Source: Owenia fusiformis (taxonomy: Eukaryota > Annelida > Polychaeta > Sabellida > Oweniidae). Taken from it: a stretch of 64,000 bases of DNA. Location of the stretch: positions 34,897,425-34,961,424 of the forward strand of contig CAIIXF020000010.1 in NCBI GenBank assembly GCA_903813345.2. The letters are read 5' to 3'. Under the pieces are notes generated by a model. The model was not told the origin of the DNA and did not search any database. It was given only the letters and a program-made list of their open reading frames with translations. Made by a program: the position numbers and the translations under genes. This document shows, one piece after another, positions 50,836 through 61,900 of the stretch (positions are counted from its first letter, which is position 1; each line of letters begins with the position of its first letter).

Positions 50836-53084
50836 GGCTCTCTAGCCACGGCCTTTTTAAATGTACGTGTATAACTTTTTAAAACATTAAAGCGGCAGTA
50901 GAAATGCCCTTCTGAGGCGATTTCGTCATTAGATGGAAATTTATTGAAATATATGGTCCTTCTGAGAAAATATCTCAAGGAGCAAAAGGATTTCATCAGA
51001 TTGTTAAAACACAGTAACTGACCAAAAATAAATAATAAATAAACAATAAAAACAGAAATTGATTTTCTTATAAAATTTATTTTTACAATACACATTTATG
51101 TCACAATATTAACTTGTGCTATATGCTTTCTTCTAATGTCCGTCTGCTTTTCACAATTTCTCCCTTATTTCACTCCATTTCTCTCTAATATTTGAAAGAA
51201 GTGTCTGGTTTTCTTGCATTTCTACGCAATTTAGAGTGTACTACTATTTACTTTATTTTTGATGATTTCATTCATTTTAGCTGTAACATGAACTTCTAAA
51301 TCAAATAACCATGGCAATTTTGACTTTCCTCATGTAAAATAAATTCAATTTACAAATGTTTAAAATATCAATTTTTTGTAATTCTTAACATATCAATTTT
51401 TTAAAATAGGATATTTGTGCAAATAATATGATTTTCTAAAAATCAACAATTTTGTAAACAATCACTGTTTGTTATAATAATTAGTAACCATGGTAATACA
51501 ATTTTACATAATTTAGCCAACTTACCACAATGTAATATAGTTATCGCACATTGCAAAACGAATGATCAAATTGTCTTTATCAGACAATTTAGTCAATCAA
51601 GGCTTAATATGCTTTAACATATGGCAGTTTTGTCATTAGGTCATTTTTTGTCATTAGGTTAGAGCTAAGAACCTAATTTAGAATTAGTCGGTGGATACAT
51701 TTTAACAATTTATCTATAAAATCTCAAATTAAAGATAGAATGACAATATTTGTCCATGGATCATAGCATTTCCTAAACTTGTTCTAAATTGAAATTCTAT
51801 TATATGTCCATAGCATTTAACATTATTTGTTAAACGATGTACATTCTTTATTGTACTTACATTTAGGAAATTCACATCTGCCTGTTTACTAATTTACTTT
51901 TATAAGGAAAGATTCAGCTAGATTCACATAATATAAGCGACAATTGTAAATAAAGCCTGGGAATATTTAACTTTGAAAAAGCAAAAGCAGATCTAACTTT
52001 TATTAAACTTTAATTAAATATAATGCAAAGCAAACAATATACCTTATTTAAAAGCATTAAATTTGATTTCACTTAAAGCAAAAAATAATCCCAAACTAGA
52101 AACATACAGATGTGAACTTCTCAATGACAGAAACGTTGGTAAGTATTTGCTATAAATCGCTACAGAATTATAATTGCCATTAATGGCAAAATTTCCCTTA
52201 TAGTAGCACTTTTATATAAGAGTGCTATATTGCAAAGCACAATTACATTACTAAAAGTGCTATTTTTGATATAAATGAATATTTACAATAGCAGTGCACT
52301 AAATATTCTGTACAATAATTATAAATAGCACATAAATCTATACAATTAAAAGCTCTCCAGAAATATCATAACTGTCACAAAATTTTAGTCAACTTTCTCT
52401 CTGGTGGAGTTATATTCACTTTTTTACTTTACTTTTTGGGGATGGGGAGGATGTGACAAAGGGGGAGGGGGTGGTTGAGGAGATACACATGTGTATTTTA
52501 AAAATGATTGGTTGTCAAAAAATATCTAGGTCATTAAAAAAATCCCCCTTTCTCTAAAATGAGGCTTATCTTTAGGCATAAAAATGTCTAGGGTCAAAAA
52601 AGGATTTTGGCAGACCCCCTGCTTTAAATTTCCCCTTGGCAGATATGCACACCTCAAAATTCCCCCAGTGCAGTTACTTGTTAATTCCTGTGTTGCATAA
52701 AAAATGTGACCATCACAATATTTCTGAATATCTGCTGTACATCAAAACATAATAATATATAAAGTTATTACCATAGCGCTACAACCTTTCTGAAAATAAT
52801 ATGACTTCAACATTCCATATCCTATTGATTAAGGTGAAACAAATAATCTCTATGTGGAGGCCATCCTCTGATTACAGGGCTTCAAAATCCAGAACATATT
52901 CTTTCTTTTTACCCCTTGCGATAAGCAGTAACCATTTCCCTGATTAAGAACTCGCAATCTGATTGGCTGTCGCAACACTGTGACAGAAATAATGTATAAT
53001 TAGATCACGTGATTCAGTTAAATCGGGCGCGTCCAAATTGGTTATAGCAGGGGGAAGAAGGAGGTACGGATTCTGGACACCTGC
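50836..53084. other. Intergenic, AT-rich
   Basis: No gene is seen. It contains an F1 repeat copy (51128-51262) and a patch near 52180-52330 with repeated ATAGCAC/AGTGCTAT phrases that can pair. The GGGGATGGGGAGG region near 52438 is low complexity. Confidence 0.4.
51128..51262 (+). repeat. Dispersed repeat family F1, copy 3
   Basis: Contains AATGTCCGTCTGCTT, then AAGAAGTGTCTGGTTTTCTT and CAATTTAGAGTGTACTAC, in the family order. Confidence 0.7.
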
Positions 53085-53090
53085 TTAGGA

Positions 53091-53185
53091 GGATGTGTGG
53101 AGGCTTGCATAATACAATCATATCCGCCTACCTTAAGATGTATGGAGGCTTGCATAATACAATCATATCCGCCTACCTTAATGTG
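53091..53185. repeat. Tandem duplication, about 48-bp unit, two copies
   Basis: TGGAGGCTTGCATAATACAA followed by TCATATCCGCCTACCTTAA occurs twice in a row, nearly identical. Confidence 0.9.
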
Positions 53186-53239
53186 AAAGTCATATTATTC
53201 TGGAAAGGGTTAACTGCATTTGAGGTAAATATTGCCTAA

Positions 53240-53420
53240 TGTCCTGTAATAAACACTTGTAATAAACACTTGTAATAAACACCTGTAATGAACACCTGTA
53301 ACCACCACTTGAAATGAACACCTGTGATAAACATTTGTAATAAACATCTGTTATTAATAATTTGTAAAGAACACCTGTAATAAACACCTGAAGTAAATAC
53401 TTGTAATGAGAATTTGTGAA
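53240..53420. repeat. Short minisatellite, about 13-bp unit
   Basis: About 13 units of the type TAATAAACACCTG, many with substitutions or small insertions. The minus-strand open frames here are repeat artefacts. Confidence 0.85.
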
Positions 53421-53593
53421 AATCCTGAGCCCAAAAAAATGTACTAAATGGGATTGTATAAAGATGGGACCAAAGATTTTTGAGCACCCTGTAATGTCTG
53501 ACATGACTCAATACAAAAATTACATCAGCTAAAAAAGTATATTTACCATATAGATCAAAGCTGAATACTGACCAAAATGTTATGCACCTTCCC

Positions 53594-53805
53594 CAGGCCC
53601 GTAGCCAGGATTTGCCAAGGGGGGGGTTCACTTTTCAAAAATTTCCAGGGGGGGTTCACATTTGACAATTTTGGCCCAAATATGAGTAAAATCACTTGAG
53701 AAGTGCTCAAAATGGTGAAAAACTGCATGATTTTGAAAGAAATTTTGGCCAGGGGGTGGGGGGTTCGCCCGAACCCTGCGAACCCCCCCTCTGGCTACGG
53801 GCCTG
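53594..53805 (+). mobile_element. Complete MITE, ends CAGGCCCGTAGCCAGG, 5-bp duplication
   Basis: The left end CAGGCCCGTAGCCAGG mirrors the right end CTGGCTACGGGCCTG. TTCCC precedes (53589-53593) and follows (53806-53810) the element. The interior has GGTTCAC and TTTTGGCC motifs matching the reverse-oriented copy at 7244-7429. Confidence 0.88.
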
Positions 53806-55799
53806 TTCCCCTCCATAAGTTTAGTAACCGGAATTCCAGCATCAGCATGTTAAAGCATGTAGAAGAAATGCTTGGATTTTTCTAAATTGCCAAACATAAA
53901 CAAAAGAGGATTTCTAGTTTCAAAACGTATGGAGGGGAGTGTACAAGTGCATATATACGTTATCTACTGGCTGTATAAGAACACTGTATTTTTTAAACTG
54001 CCCAAGATAAGATAAAATACTTATTGCTATTACTTTCTGTCATTTAAAAAAAAGTATTGACAGATGCCTGTTCAATACATTACTTCTTATTGATTTGACT
54101 CTCCATTTGTTTTCCAAATTCATTGTGACCAGTTTTGACATTTTCCTTACAGGTAATGCTGCCTTATACATATAAATGCATTGTGTTAAATGCTCCCCCT
54201 TTCCTCAAGCATTGGTGAAAAGGGGGTGGGGGTGGCGATATGCATACATATATCAACTGAATATTTAGAAGCTTATAATACATGATAAGGATTCCCTAAA
54301 ACCGTAGTATCTGGGTATACTTTAAAAAAATCAGGGTGATTAATAATAAGCCTAGTCTCGCTTCAAACCCTCATAACCCTCTGGCTCTGACGCTACCCTA
54401 CACACCTCATACCTAGAGGGGGTCAAGGGACATGTTGCAAGATTACAATAAGCGATTATCACCCCTATATTAAAATCTTACAATAATAGCTAAACCTTTG
54501 AAAAGAATATCTATAATTTGGCAAACTACATGTATATACTGTACTCTCCTAAGCTAAAACTACATTTATAAGTGAATAATGGAATACAAGTACAAAATAT
54601 GTCAATTATTCATGAATTGTAATTACATTTAAACAGTGATTCCATCGTTTATAACTACAGTGCAAAAATAGGAACACATGCCATGTACATCCTTGTTTAA
54701 CACCGTTGTTATACATTTTATAGTATTAAAGCCACATGTTTGTACTATCCATGAGACCAATGCATTGTAAATGCTTTATATAAGCCTTTAATGCCTAGCC
54801 TTAATGAAGTCTCTGTGGATATAAATTTTTTCTAATGTGGCTAAAGTTAGCACATATTTCGCAAAATTCAATCTAAATATAGAGCACCGTTATAGCTTTG
54901 CAATATGTTTGCTAACTTTTATACTGTCCAACAAAATAGTCACATATATTTTGCATTGCATATATACACATCTCGACCTAAATTCTAACTCAACCTAATG
55001 TCTAACTTGACCTAATGTCTCACTGTTGCATACCTGATGAACCGTAGAAGAATCCAACTGCTAAGGCACCTAAGGGTGAGTCTGTTCAGAAGCATTTTTT
55101 TCAGTTGCATCATGTACAGTAGCATTTTGCTCAGACAATTTTCCCCAATCGCTACATACCATCTGTTAGCATTTCTTATGCTACTTTTAGAGTCAATTTC
55201 TCTAGTAGCATTGGTCCGTCAGTCATCACATCAGAGGGTAGTGCCTGCTACATGGGACTCAAATGTTGGCACTTGGTTCTTACGATATGTGCTTAGCTAT
55301 TATACCATGTGCTTAGCTATTATACCATGTGCTTAGCTATTATACCATCTGCTACGACAACAACATTAGCCAGGTGTGTTCATGTAAATGTTTGTAACAT
55401 TCATATTTCCTCAAAATATAAAAACTTGCGCTTTGCACAGCTGGTTGGGCTCACTTCGTATTTTGCTCTGATGATAAACAACTCTGTCAATCCACCTAGC
55501 CCCATGTACAATTATGTATAACTCATAACGGAATAATCCAGCTCATAGGAATCCGCAATATATGGGCTAGTCATACTTTTCAACAATTTCTCTCTAAAAT
55601 TTGGATGAAGTGTTCGTTGTTTTTCCATTTCGATACAATTTAGAGTGTTAACTACATGCCTGTTTACTTAATTCCTTGCTAATTCCACTCTTTTTTACTC
55701 TATTTTTAATTTCAATACATGACCCACGTGGTTATATTCTCAAACTTGTGTACAACTTAACAATGATGGGTATTATGCTATCCCTTGTTTTTGCAATCC
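53806..55799. other. Intergenic, downstream of the ADAMTS-like gene
   Basis: No gene is seen. It contains a 20-bp repeat ATGTGCTTAGCTATTATACC, three copies (55288-55347), and an F1 copy at 55560-55725. Confidence 0.45.
55560..55725 (+). repeat. Dispersed repeat family F1, copy 4
   Basis: Contains ATTTGGATGAAGTGTTCGTT, CAATTTAGAGTGTTAACTAC and ATTCCTTGCTAATTCCACTC in the family order. Confidence 0.7.
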
Positions 55800-55805
55800 T
55801 TTATT
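55800..55805 (-). terminator. Candidate poly(A) signal of the ADAMTS-like gene
   Basis: AATAAA on the minus strand, about 75 bp after the stop codon at 55881. Confidence 0.5.
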
Positions 55806-55880
55806 GCTCATTTGAGTTTTAAATATGATATCATTTGATGTTGCCTTAGTAATGATTTTATGACATCATCCCCTGTTGCC

Positions 55881-55999
55881 TTAGTGATGCTTGTGTTGTT
55901 TACAGGAATCACAGCAGACGGTTTTGTAGTAGGAGTAACGACACAATCGTGCTTGCTTGACAAGACGGCAGTTGGTATACTTGTCTTTGCATGAGGGAT
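55881..55999 (-). CDS. ADAMTS-like last exon: PLAC domain
   Basis: Acceptor TTTTTCAG. It encodes (D)PSCKDKYTNCRLVKQARLC then RYSYYKTVCCDSCKQHKHH and TAA. Six Cys in the spacing of a PLAC domain. Confidence 0.88.
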
Positions 56000-58900
56000 C
56001 TGAAAAACATAACAAATGATACAGTTTTGAATATTTTTTATTGTACAAGGTGTCCAAAAAGTCTCTACATTTTACGCAAACTTTGTATTGTAATTGTAAG
56101 TTTTATGGACACCCTGTATGACTTATCAGTCTCTAATTAAATGAAAATAAAAAAGTCATTGTTATAATTGATTTTTCATATTTAATAAAAAGTTATTGAA
56201 ATGAATATTATTAGTGAAATGGGAACTTGAAATAATAAAAATATTCCATGAACCATTAAGCATCTACAACCATGACTTTCTACATATTTTACTATAATAT
56301 TCATATGTATTCTGATTTTAAGCTTTATTCTGTTTAGCAATCGGGGGTACATTGCTGTAAGCATTCTTTCATTAATGAATTCATAACTTAATCTATTGGT
56401 CCTTCACTATGATGTCATGATTACCATGGAAACAAAAACAAATTCATGAATATTCATTGCTTAGAATGGTACAAAGATGTACAAGTGAATATTTGATAGT
56501 AATAGAGACAGAATTAGGCCAGATAATTTCAATTTTGCGCCCGACACCAAAAATAAAAGCAAATTTCAATAAAGAGAAGCATATATCAAATTGGGCCAAT
56601 AAAATATAAAACATTAACCTTATATATCATCAAAGCAGAACCTCAATGGGGTAAAAAGCATTTACATAACACCCAATCTTAACAATTTGCCCATAGTTTG
56701 AGAGACAATGGGAAAAGACAGAGTTTATTCAAGACTAACTTTAGCCTCCTATATGTAATATAACTATAAAGCATTTGACCCAAAGCAACTTAAGCAAATA
56801 ATCTTTGTCATCAAAAAATACCTATTGGTTTCCTTCTCATGGCAGTTGTAGTAAGGATAACTAAAATAAATTTGCATTCACTTTAATTTAATCAATTGAT
56901 TAAAAGATAAAAGAAGGAACAAAAAAGTAGAATGACAAAAAATTGCCCAATACATATCTATTTGAACCATCCATGCCTCTAGCCAGAGGGCGCTGATATT
57001 TTTACCAAATATATGTTTTTTTATGAATCGCTGGGTCATAATGGGCACACTTTTGTTCCAGATATGCTTATTGTTGTATAATATTCGCCTCATGTGAATT
57101 GACATATATTTGTTCAAAATTGTTATAGTTTGTCAAAATTTCTCAACCCTATCCCTGAAATATTAGGGCCCACCTGAGAGATAAGAGTCCCCCATGAAAG
57201 CTAGATACAGGTCTTACATACTAAAGAAAAACAGCATCAAAAATGGCCTTAAAAATGATTCAAGGTAAGATAGAAATGTTTAAATAAAAGATTTAGAAAA
57301 AAGGTTTTTATCTGGAGAAACAAATTCAAGACAAGAATTTTTTGAGAAGAGGATGAGGAAAAGATGAACAAGATTCTAAATTGTACAAAAATATCAAAAA
57401 ATCAGACACTTCATTCAAATTTTTGAGAGAAAACAATGAAATAAACAAATGTGAACAGACGGACATTTTCAGTTTAAATTACCTGGAGTCTGTGTAGGAC
57501 ATGGGTCAGAGTTGCATTCCAGTTTAGACTCTGGGCGTTTTGTAACAGTGCATGCATTACTTGGCTTCTGGTCGCGGTCTAGACAACGTACTTCCCGCAT
57601 CTTCTGTCCACCACCGCAACTTTGTGTACACTGAAACACATACAATTTGTCTGATTGTTCAAAACGTTCTGCTTGAGATTACATTAATTAAACTTGACAC
57701 AATGATTCTTGGTTTCTCTGATCCATAAAATGTTCATGTTTATAGGTGTAATATATTATGTTCTGTTATTTAGTCATAATTTTACAGTTTCATGTCATGG
57801 TTTTATAACATGGGAGAAATAACAAATTTGGGACACAGAAAGTGTTCACATTGAGAAGGGTTCGGATTAGAGAGGTGTTCTTATATACAGGTTTCACTGT
57901 ATTTGATTTATGGGAGAACTCTCCTTACCTCAGTCCAGTCAGTCATATACCAGTCAGCATTACAGGAGGACTGCTCACATGGTTTTTCTGTTATAGGTTT
58001 CTCTTGGCCGCAACTTCTCTCGGAGACGGAAACAAACATGTGACTGAGGTGTCTCATACATAAAACCTCTCTAGTTTGAGTTCCAGCACACTCTGATGAA
58101 CACTGGAGAATAAAAGTCACAGATATTTTTAAAGAAATAGGAGCTCACTGAGTAATATACTTAAGTAAGACTTCAAAGTGAAATTCAAAATTGGTAAATT
58201 TTATTTTTTATCAAAATTCGAGAAAGAGATAAAATTGAAATTATTGAGAAAAGGTATTTCCAATTAGGTTATTAATTTGCTCGTACAATTTAATTTCCAC
58301 TATTAAATGAAATAAAGCATGAATTTGAAAAGAAACATGTGCTGGCAGCGTACCTTACTCCATGGACCTGTAAACCATTTTGCCCCACACTGTTTCTCGT
58401 TTTCACAAGAACGTTCACTTTCGGGGCGAGAGCTAGCACTACAATCTTCCTCCTTATTTGAAGAGCAATAAAGTTTCCGTTTATAAAAACCATCTCCGCA
58501 GTCACTTGAACACTGGAATATAATTCAATCAAAAAATGAATTCTCAGATGTTCAAAAAATATAGCATATAATTAAATCAATAAGTTTCATTTCTAACATT
58601 TTCTATGGCTACATCGATATAAATATACATTTCTTTTGCCATCTGTATTTATAGCAAGTCGTTTACTGAGTTAAGATTCACTTAACATTATTTTGGGGGT
58701 TTCAAAATTTTTTTTAATTGACTAACATTGGTCTTCACTGGCAGTATGTGTATTTACTCAGTTATATTCTACACTGTTAACAGAATCTCATTTTGTTTTT
58801 ATGTAAATATAGATGGCGTATGAATGTAATTTGAACCAACCTGGTTTGACCACTCAGTGTAGTACCATGCCTTGGAGCATGGCCCCATATCACAGTCTGT

Positions 58901-61900
58901 TTGACTGACTGGCTTCTCCAGTTCACACTCAGAATCAGGAATAGTTGAATTCTGATGGTCCACGCAAACTACCTCCCTTGTTTGGCTACCTTTGCCACAT
59001 TCGACTGGACACTAAAGTATCAGAACCCAAAAAACTGTATTAGTTTAAATATATATGGACAACATCCAATTTTACTATACTTATTTGCACAAGAATTATA
59101 TGTAGGGAAAAAATACTTATCTGTATACGATTGAATGACTGTGAATGTATTTTGAAAAAAAAAAATTGATAATTAAATCATTTTATGACTCTATAAATTA
59201 AAATGTAAGTTGAATTGTAAGTTTGAAGTTCAACACTTTCACTGAATTAATTGGATGAAATGGTACATCTGAACTGACAAATTTATGTAAAATAAAATTA
59301 AAAACTACTCACTGAATTCCACTTGCCAGTTTTCCATCGTGCGCATTCCGCCAGCTCACACATTTTCGTTGTTGCCGGCTTACTTGCGCCACTGCAGAGG
59401 CTAGCAGAAACACTGATGTGGACTTGTGGGTTCATACGCTGTTTACACTCAACACGACGGGTCTGGATCCCTTTACCACATGTCGTCGTACACCCTGACC
59501 ACTCTCCTTTGTCCCAACTGGAAAGGTATTTGATTGGTTATTGATTTGAACAATAGATCAATATTTTATTAATTCAAATATTAAATATGAGCTTTATTAT
59601 GAAAGAAAGATGGCACAATTAAACAATCGATATAAATATTGAACAAAATATGACTAATGGCCTAGTCACATAGCCCGGCCGATGTCCAGCATCGGTAGAG
59701 CTCGGTGGATTTTTTTGGTGCCACCGAGCTCTCCTCATCGGAAGCAGAGCTCGGTGATGTGAACGGACTCCGTCCGGACATCTTCAGGCGACCGACGGAA
59801 CACCGGCTGGTGACCGTACGGAGTCTGTCTCAAAATGGTAGTTTTTTCTGCCGATGTGGCAGCAACTACCGGCCGGAGGTCGGCCGGACATCGGAAGGAA
59901 TACGGCCGGTACCCGAGCAGGTAACAGGACACCGTGCGATCGCCGGCCGGGTTGTTAACGGGCTTTGAACAGTGACCGGCCGATGCTCTGTCCCACATCG
60001 GCCGGAGCTCGGTCGGAGCTCGGCCGCTGTCCGTTAAAAAACCTCGTCCTCTGGTTGTCTTAGATGCACGGGACACCGGCCGATACTCGGCCATGCACGG
60101 GCCGACGTGTTTTCCGATGTGGTTACGATGGGGCTGCGATGACATGATGAGGGAGCTCGGTGAGAGCCCGGTGAAATTTAACTCCGAAGTTAAAATTTCA
60201 CCGAGCTACCACCGATGCGGTTTTAAGCAACAAACGCCACGGATGTCCGGCCGGTGTTCTGCCGAGTTCGGTGAAAAATGCATCGCTGCTCATTTAGATT
60301 GATGAACTTCGTTCTCCAAACCGGGAATCGTCCTTTTTCAAATGTATATAGAAAAATCAACCCTGTAATTTCATACTTACTCACATGGTGACATGGTTCT
60401 CTAAAATTTGAGCAAAGTGACTCCAAATCTAAACAAGTGGGTGATTGCAATTGCACACCATGTGAGCTAATAAGAGAAATCACCCCTGTCATGTCATACT
60501 TACTCACATGGTGACAAGGTTCTCTAAAATTTGAGCAAAGTGACTCCAAATCTAAACAAGTGGGTGATTGCAATTGCACACCATGTGAGCTAATAAGAGA
60601 AATCACCCCTGTCATGTCATACTTACTCACATGGTGACAAGGCTCTCTTAAATTTGAGCAAAGTGACTCCAAATCTAAACAAGTGGGTGATTGCAATTGC
60701 ACACCATGTGAGCTAATAAGAGAAATCACCCCTGTCATGTCATACTTACTCACATGGTGACAAGGTTCTCTAAAATTTGAACAAAGTGACCCCAAATCTA
60801 AACAAGTGGGTGATTGCAATTGCACACCATGTGAGCTAATAAGAGAAATCACCCCTGTCATGTCATACTTACTCACATGGTGACAAGGTTCTCTAAAATT
60901 TGAGCAAAGTGACTCCAAATCTAAACAAGTGAGTGATTGCAATTGCACACCATGTGAGCTAATAAGAAAAATCACCCCTGTCATTTCATACTTACTCACA
61001 TGGTGACAAGGTTCTCTAAAATTTGAACAAAGTGACTCCAAATCTAAACAAGTGGGTGATTGCAATTGCATACCATGTGAGCTAATAAGAGAAATCACCC
61101 CTGTCATGTCATACTTACTCACATGGTGACAAGGTTCTCTAAAATTTGAGCAAAGTGACTCCAAATCTAAACAAGTGGGTGATTGCAATTGCATACCATG
61201 TGAGCTAATAAGAGAAATCACCCCTGTCATGTCATACTTACTCACATGGTGACAAGGTTCTCTAAAATTTGAGCAAAGTGACTCCAAATCTAAACAAGTG
61301 GGTGATTGCAATTGCACACCATGTGAGCTAATAAGAGAAATCACCCCCGCCCTGTCATTTCATACTTACTCACATGGTGACAAGGTTCTCTAAAATTTGA
61401 ACAAAGTGACTCCAAATCTAAACAAGTGGGTGATTGCAATTGCACACCATGTGAGCTAATAAGAGAAATCACCCCCGCCCTGTCATGTCATACTTACTCA
61501 CATGGTGACAAGGTTCTCTAAAATTTGAACAAAGTGACTCCAAGTCTAAACAAGTGGGTGATTGCAATTGCACACCATGTGAGCTAATAAGAGAAATCAC
61601 CCCCGCCCTGTCATGTCATACTTACTCAGGCTCACATGCTTTGGGGTTACACGCCACACGCTGCTTTTCTGGTTTCTTTTCTTTATCACAGTTATCGTCA
61701 AGAACAACAGCTGAGTTGTCCTCCTTTACACAAACAACAAGAGTCTCTTGGATACCTGAATTAAAAATGGTAGATTAAAGAGACTCATCCTCTAGTTACG
61801 GTCCTCGAATACTTAATAAGAGACCCCTTAACTACATGTATGATCTTAGAGTACTCAAAAATAAAGCTGAACTGTCCTCCTTTACACAAACAACAAGAGT

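Noticed and set aside
55037-55336. 99-codon plus-strand open frame with hydrophobic stretches
   Set aside because: Part of it is a 20-bp tandem repeat and it shows no family features or splice structure.
59735-60145. 136-codon minus-strand open frame in the GC-rich block
   Set aside because: GC-rich DNA lowers stop frequency, and the peptide is a by-product of repeated GAGCTCGG and CGGCCGG motifs.
60223-61344. A 373-codon minus-strand open frame of 41-residue repeats as a gene
   Set aside because: It is produced by a 123-bp tandem unit, a multiple of three, that carries splice donors of the ADAMTS-like gene. The composition matches no protein family.
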